DNA of 7,359 bases from Gemmatimonadota bacterium (lineage in GTDB: Bacteria; Gemmatimonadota; Gemmatimonadetes; Gemmatimonadales; GWC2-71-9): NCBI GenBank assembly GCA_029862935.1, contig JAOTWK010000174.1, positions 1-7,359 on the forward strand, read 5' to 3'. Positions 5,744 through 7,359 of the stretch are shown here, piece by piece. The notes below the pieces were generated by a model. It ran no database searches, was not told the origin of the DNA, and saw only the letters and a program-made list of their open reading frames with translations. Both the position numbers and the translations under genes were made by a program. How positions within the stretch are numbered: the stretch's first letter is position 1; every line of letters starts with the position of its first letter.

Positions 5744-6058
5744 ATGACGGCTGTATTTGCAGGACACGAAGTCGATGTCGATCACGAGGGCTACATGCAG
5801 AAGCCCGAACAGTGGAACAAGGACATCGCGCTGGAGATCGCACAGGACGTCGGAATCAATGAGCTCACGGAGCGCCATTGGCAAGTGATCGAATACATGC
5901 GCGAGCGCTACATGGAAGCTGGGTCGGCTCCTTCGATTCGGGCACTGGGCAAGGAATCCGGGGTGCCGATCAAGGAGTTGTACAAGCTCTTCCCCAAGGG
6001 GCCGGCGAAACTCGCAGCGCGCATTTCAGGGATACCGAAGCCGCGCGGTTGCGTCTGA
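5744..6058 (+). CDS. TusE/DsrC-family sulfur carrier with single C-terminal cysteine
   Basis: A 104-residue cytosolic protein of the DsrC/TusE/DsvC family. Landmarks are GYMQKPEQWNKDIA near residue 16, LTERHWQVIEYMRERY in the middle and PIKELYKLFPKGPAK before the flexible tail GIPKPRGCV. The tail's penultimate Cys103 is the CysA that carries a persulfide in this family. The second cysteine of true DsrC (CysB, 11 positions earlier) is replaced by Ala92. A trisulfide across two cysteines, as used with dissimilatory sulfite reductase, therefore cannot form. This makes it TusE-like or a DsrC paralog devoted to persulfide transfer or regulation. Its position between an SQR-like gene and a DsrE2-like gene suggests it passes sulfur within this operon rather than to tRNA thiolation. 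No TusBCD or TusA gene is nearby. Confidence 0.93.
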   Translation: MTAVFAGHEVDVDHEGYMQKPEQWNKDIALEIAQDVGINELTERHWQVIEYMRERYMEAGSAPSIRALGKESGVPIKELYKLFPKGPAKLAARISGIPKPRGCV

Positions 6059-6081
6059 TCGCGTCGGGAAAGGACACTACT

Positions 6082-6594
6082 ATGTCAGTCGAAACACTGA
6101 GCGCTCCCACAGCTGCACCGCTGAGCGCCGCCGAGCAGATCGGGAAGGTGTCGGTCATCATCTCGAAGGGGTCGTTGGACGGGGTGTATCCGGGTCTCAT
6201 CATGGCCAACGGCGCCCGCATGGAGGGGATCGAGGCGAACGTGTTCTTCACGTTCTTCGGGATGGACGCGATCACCACCAAGCGCCAGGACAACATCAAG
6301 GTCGCGACCGTCGGAAACCCGGGCTTGCACATGATGACCTGGCTCGGAAGCGTGCCGGGGATGTCCGCCTTCGCGACACGCATGATGAAGAAAGAGATGG
6401 AGAAGCTCGATATCCCACCGGTGTCCGAATTCGTTGAGATGATCTCGGATTCGGGTGGTGGCATCTATGCGTGTAAGGCGTCGGTGGACATGTTCAAACT
6501 CAAGAAAGAGGACTTCGCCCCGTACGTGAACGACATCATCACGGTGGGTGAGTTCTACGAGATGGCGGCCGGAGGACACATCATCTTCACATAG
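6082..6594 (+). CDS. DsrE2-like DsrE/DsrF/DrsH-family sulfur carrier
   Basis: A 170-residue protein of the DsrE superfamily, DsrE2-like branch. After a low-complexity Ala/Ser/Thr-rich stretch of about 20 residues comes the first strand KVSVIISKGSLDGVYPGLIMANGA. Then follow the strand ANVFFTFFGMDAI, the segment NPGLHMMTWLGSVPGM and a helical MMKKEMEKLDIPPVSEF. Near the end, GGGIYACKASVDMF holds the only cysteine, C131, at the position of the conserved sulfur-binding cysteine of the family. Relatives bind persulfide or thiosulfonate sulfur and exchange it with TusA- or rhodanese-type partners. The hydrophobic 78-96 segment may be a buried helix or a membrane contact. The ATG has GGAAAGGA seven bases upstream and lies 23 bases after the TusE/DsrC stop. 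Longer in-frame translation back to a GTG-type start would overlap that gene and is unlikely. Confidence 0.9.
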   Translation: MSVETLSAPTAAPLSAAEQIGKVSVIISKGSLDGVYPGLIMANGARMEGIEANVFFTFFGMDAITTKRQDNIKVATVGNPGLHMMTWLGSVPGMSAFATRMMKKEMEKLDIPPVSEFVEMISDSGGGIYACKASVDMFKLKKEDFAPYVNDIITVGEFYEMAAGGHIIFT

Positions 6595-6612
6595 GCGCCA
6601 TCGTTTCAAATC

Positions 6613-6699
6613 GAGCGGCCCGTTGGCCTCACTTCCCAACCGACATCCGCCCCCCGGGTCGGCCACAGAAGGAACGCCGCGGGCCGCTTTCCTTTTATT
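6613..6699 (+). terminator. Probable terminator with a long branched hairpin
   Basis: GCGGCCCG (6615-6622) pairs perfectly with CGGGCCGC (6680-6687), extended by A6614-T6688. A T-rich tract, TTTCCTTTTATT, follows at 6688-6699. The 57-base interior can fold further, as TGGCC/GGCCA (6624-6628 with 6661-6665) or alternatively CCGAC/GTCGG (6640-6644 with 6658-6662). The loop is longer than usual and the T-tract is broken by CC, so termination may be incomplete. The rest of the 180-base gap before the next gene shows no gene and no clear promoter. Confidence 0.6.
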
Positions 6700-6774
6700 G
6701 CGCTCCACCCTGCCCTATCGAGGTACGTCACCTGCGCTAAGTTATGCGGACCCCGAGCCGACCGAGACCGCCAC

Positions 6775-7314
6775 ATGAGCCACCAGCAGATTGCCCGTCC
6801 TGAGTCCGGGGAGTACGACCCGTACTTTGACCGCTACATCGGGCTCGCACCCGAGGGCGATATTATTGTGCAGCTTGAAGCGCAGATCGGGGAGACCACT
6901 CGATTGCTCGACCGCGTGCCTGAGAAACGCGGGTCGTTTCGGTACGCGCCCGGCAAATGGACGCTGACGGAGGTGATCGGTCACATTGCGGATACCGAGC
7001 GCGTCTTCGCGTACCGCGCCCTCCGGTTCAGCCGTAACGATCGCACACCACTACCTGGGTTCGAGCAAGATGACTTCGTGGCGCACGGCGCCTTCGGAAC
7101 GCGAACGCTTGCAGGGGTAACCGCGGAGCTTGCCGCGGTCCGCGCTGCAACGGTGGCGCTCTTCACGGGGCTCACGCCAGCACAACTCGTGCGTCGTGGC
7201 GTGGCCAACAATGTCGAGATGAGTGTCCGGGCCGTGCCCTATGTGCTCGCCGGTCACGAGCTGCACCACCTCGCCATCATCCGCCAGCGATATCTGGACG
7301 GGTCCGGATCGTGA
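6775..7314 (+). CDS. DinB/YfiT-like putative metal-dependent protein
   Basis: A 179-residue cytosolic protein with the four-helix DinB fold (DinB_2 type). The N-terminus has YDPYFDRYIGLAPEGDI, common in this family. GKWTLTEVIGHIADTERVFAYRA around 60-82 gives the first metal-binding histidine, H70. GHELHHLAIIRQRY near 160 gives H161 and H164/H165. Three such histidines bind a divalent metal in family members. The family includes thiol transferases (bacillithiol or mycothiol dependent, such as YfiT/BstA) and many proteins of unknown role, so the reaction and thiol cofactor cannot be stated. The ATG at 6775 has no clear ribosome binding site, and no in-frame start lies close upstream. It follows a probable terminator and so is likely a separate transcription unit. 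Length is normal. Confidence 0.85.
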   Translation: MSHQQIARPESGEYDPYFDRYIGLAPEGDIIVQLEAQIGETTRLLDRVPEKRGSFRYAPGKWTLTEVIGHIADTERVFAYRALRFSRNDRTPLPGFEQDDFVAHGAFGTRTLAGVTAELAAVRAATVALFTGLTPAQLVRRGVANNVEMSVRAVPYVLAGHELHHLAIIRQRYLDGSGS

Positions 7315-7327
7315 GGAAGCGGGTGCA

Positions 7328-7359
7328 GTGATCGTGACTCGCCCCCCCCCTGTTCGTCT
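7328..7359 (+). CDS. Possible start of a further gene, cut by the window end
   Basis: A GTG at 7328 (or 7334, same frame) opens a frame that reads MIVTRPPPVR to the window edge. GAGGA at 7313-7317 lies ten bases upstream. The stretch includes a run of nine C residues at 7342-7350. Ten codons are too few to identify anything, so this is only a candidate. Confidence 0.2.
   Translation, partial: MIVTRPPPVR

Noticed and set aside
5878..6081. Longer start for the DsrE2-like gene inside the TusE/DsrC gene
   Set aside because: It would overlap the TusE/DsrC gene by about 180 bases. The ATG at 6082 has its own ribosome binding site and directly precedes the family domain.

Overview
The window is GC-rich DNA in which every supported gene lies on the + strand. 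It looks like the chromosome of a Gram-negative environmental bacterium: it has an outer-membrane beta-barrel protein, exported multiheme c-type cytochromes and a quinone-linked sulfur flavoprotein. The exact phylum cannot be read from the sequence. The mix (multiheme cytochromes, DinB-like protein, TusE/DsrE sulfur genes) would fit Gemmatimonadota, Acidobacteriota or similar soil and sediment lineages, but that is a guess.

Region 1 (1-2543) is an electron-transfer unit. It holds the 3' end of a beta-barrel protein gene, a 12-heme cytochrome gene joined to it by an ATGA stop/start overlap, and a tetraheme cytochrome gene 117 bases further on. The unit closes with a very strong intrinsic terminator at 2497-2543. 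Both cytochromes carry exactly one extra histidine per heme, which suggests bis-histidine ligation throughout, so electron conduction rather than catalysis. A barrel next to periplasmic multihemes suggests, but does not prove, a porin-cytochrome conduit across the outer membrane.

Region 2 (2574-4224) is a compact three-gene run: a small CoA-binding Rossmann protein, a cytosolic cyclophilin (ppiB) and a nitroreductase-fold flavoprotein. The last carries the Glu/Tyr/Lys triad of iodotyrosine deiodinases at the spacing known from that family. ppiB and the flavoprotein gene overlap by ATGA.

Region 3 (4225-6699) begins with a short AT-rich promoter segment that has an extended -10 element and two small palindromes. 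A three-gene sulfur operon follows: a sulfide:quinone oxidoreductase-like flavoprotein, a TusE/DsrC-family protein that keeps only the penultimate cysteine, and a DsrE2-like protein with one cysteine. A likely terminator with a branched hairpin follows. Together these could take sulfide or sulfane sulfur, pass electrons to quinone and move the bound sulfur between carrier proteins. No TusA, rhodanese, Dsr or Hdr gene is present in the window.

Region 4 (6775-7359) holds a DinB/YfiT-like metal-binding protein gene and possibly the first codons of another gene at the window edge. No RNA genes, mobile elements or CRISPR arrays were seen.
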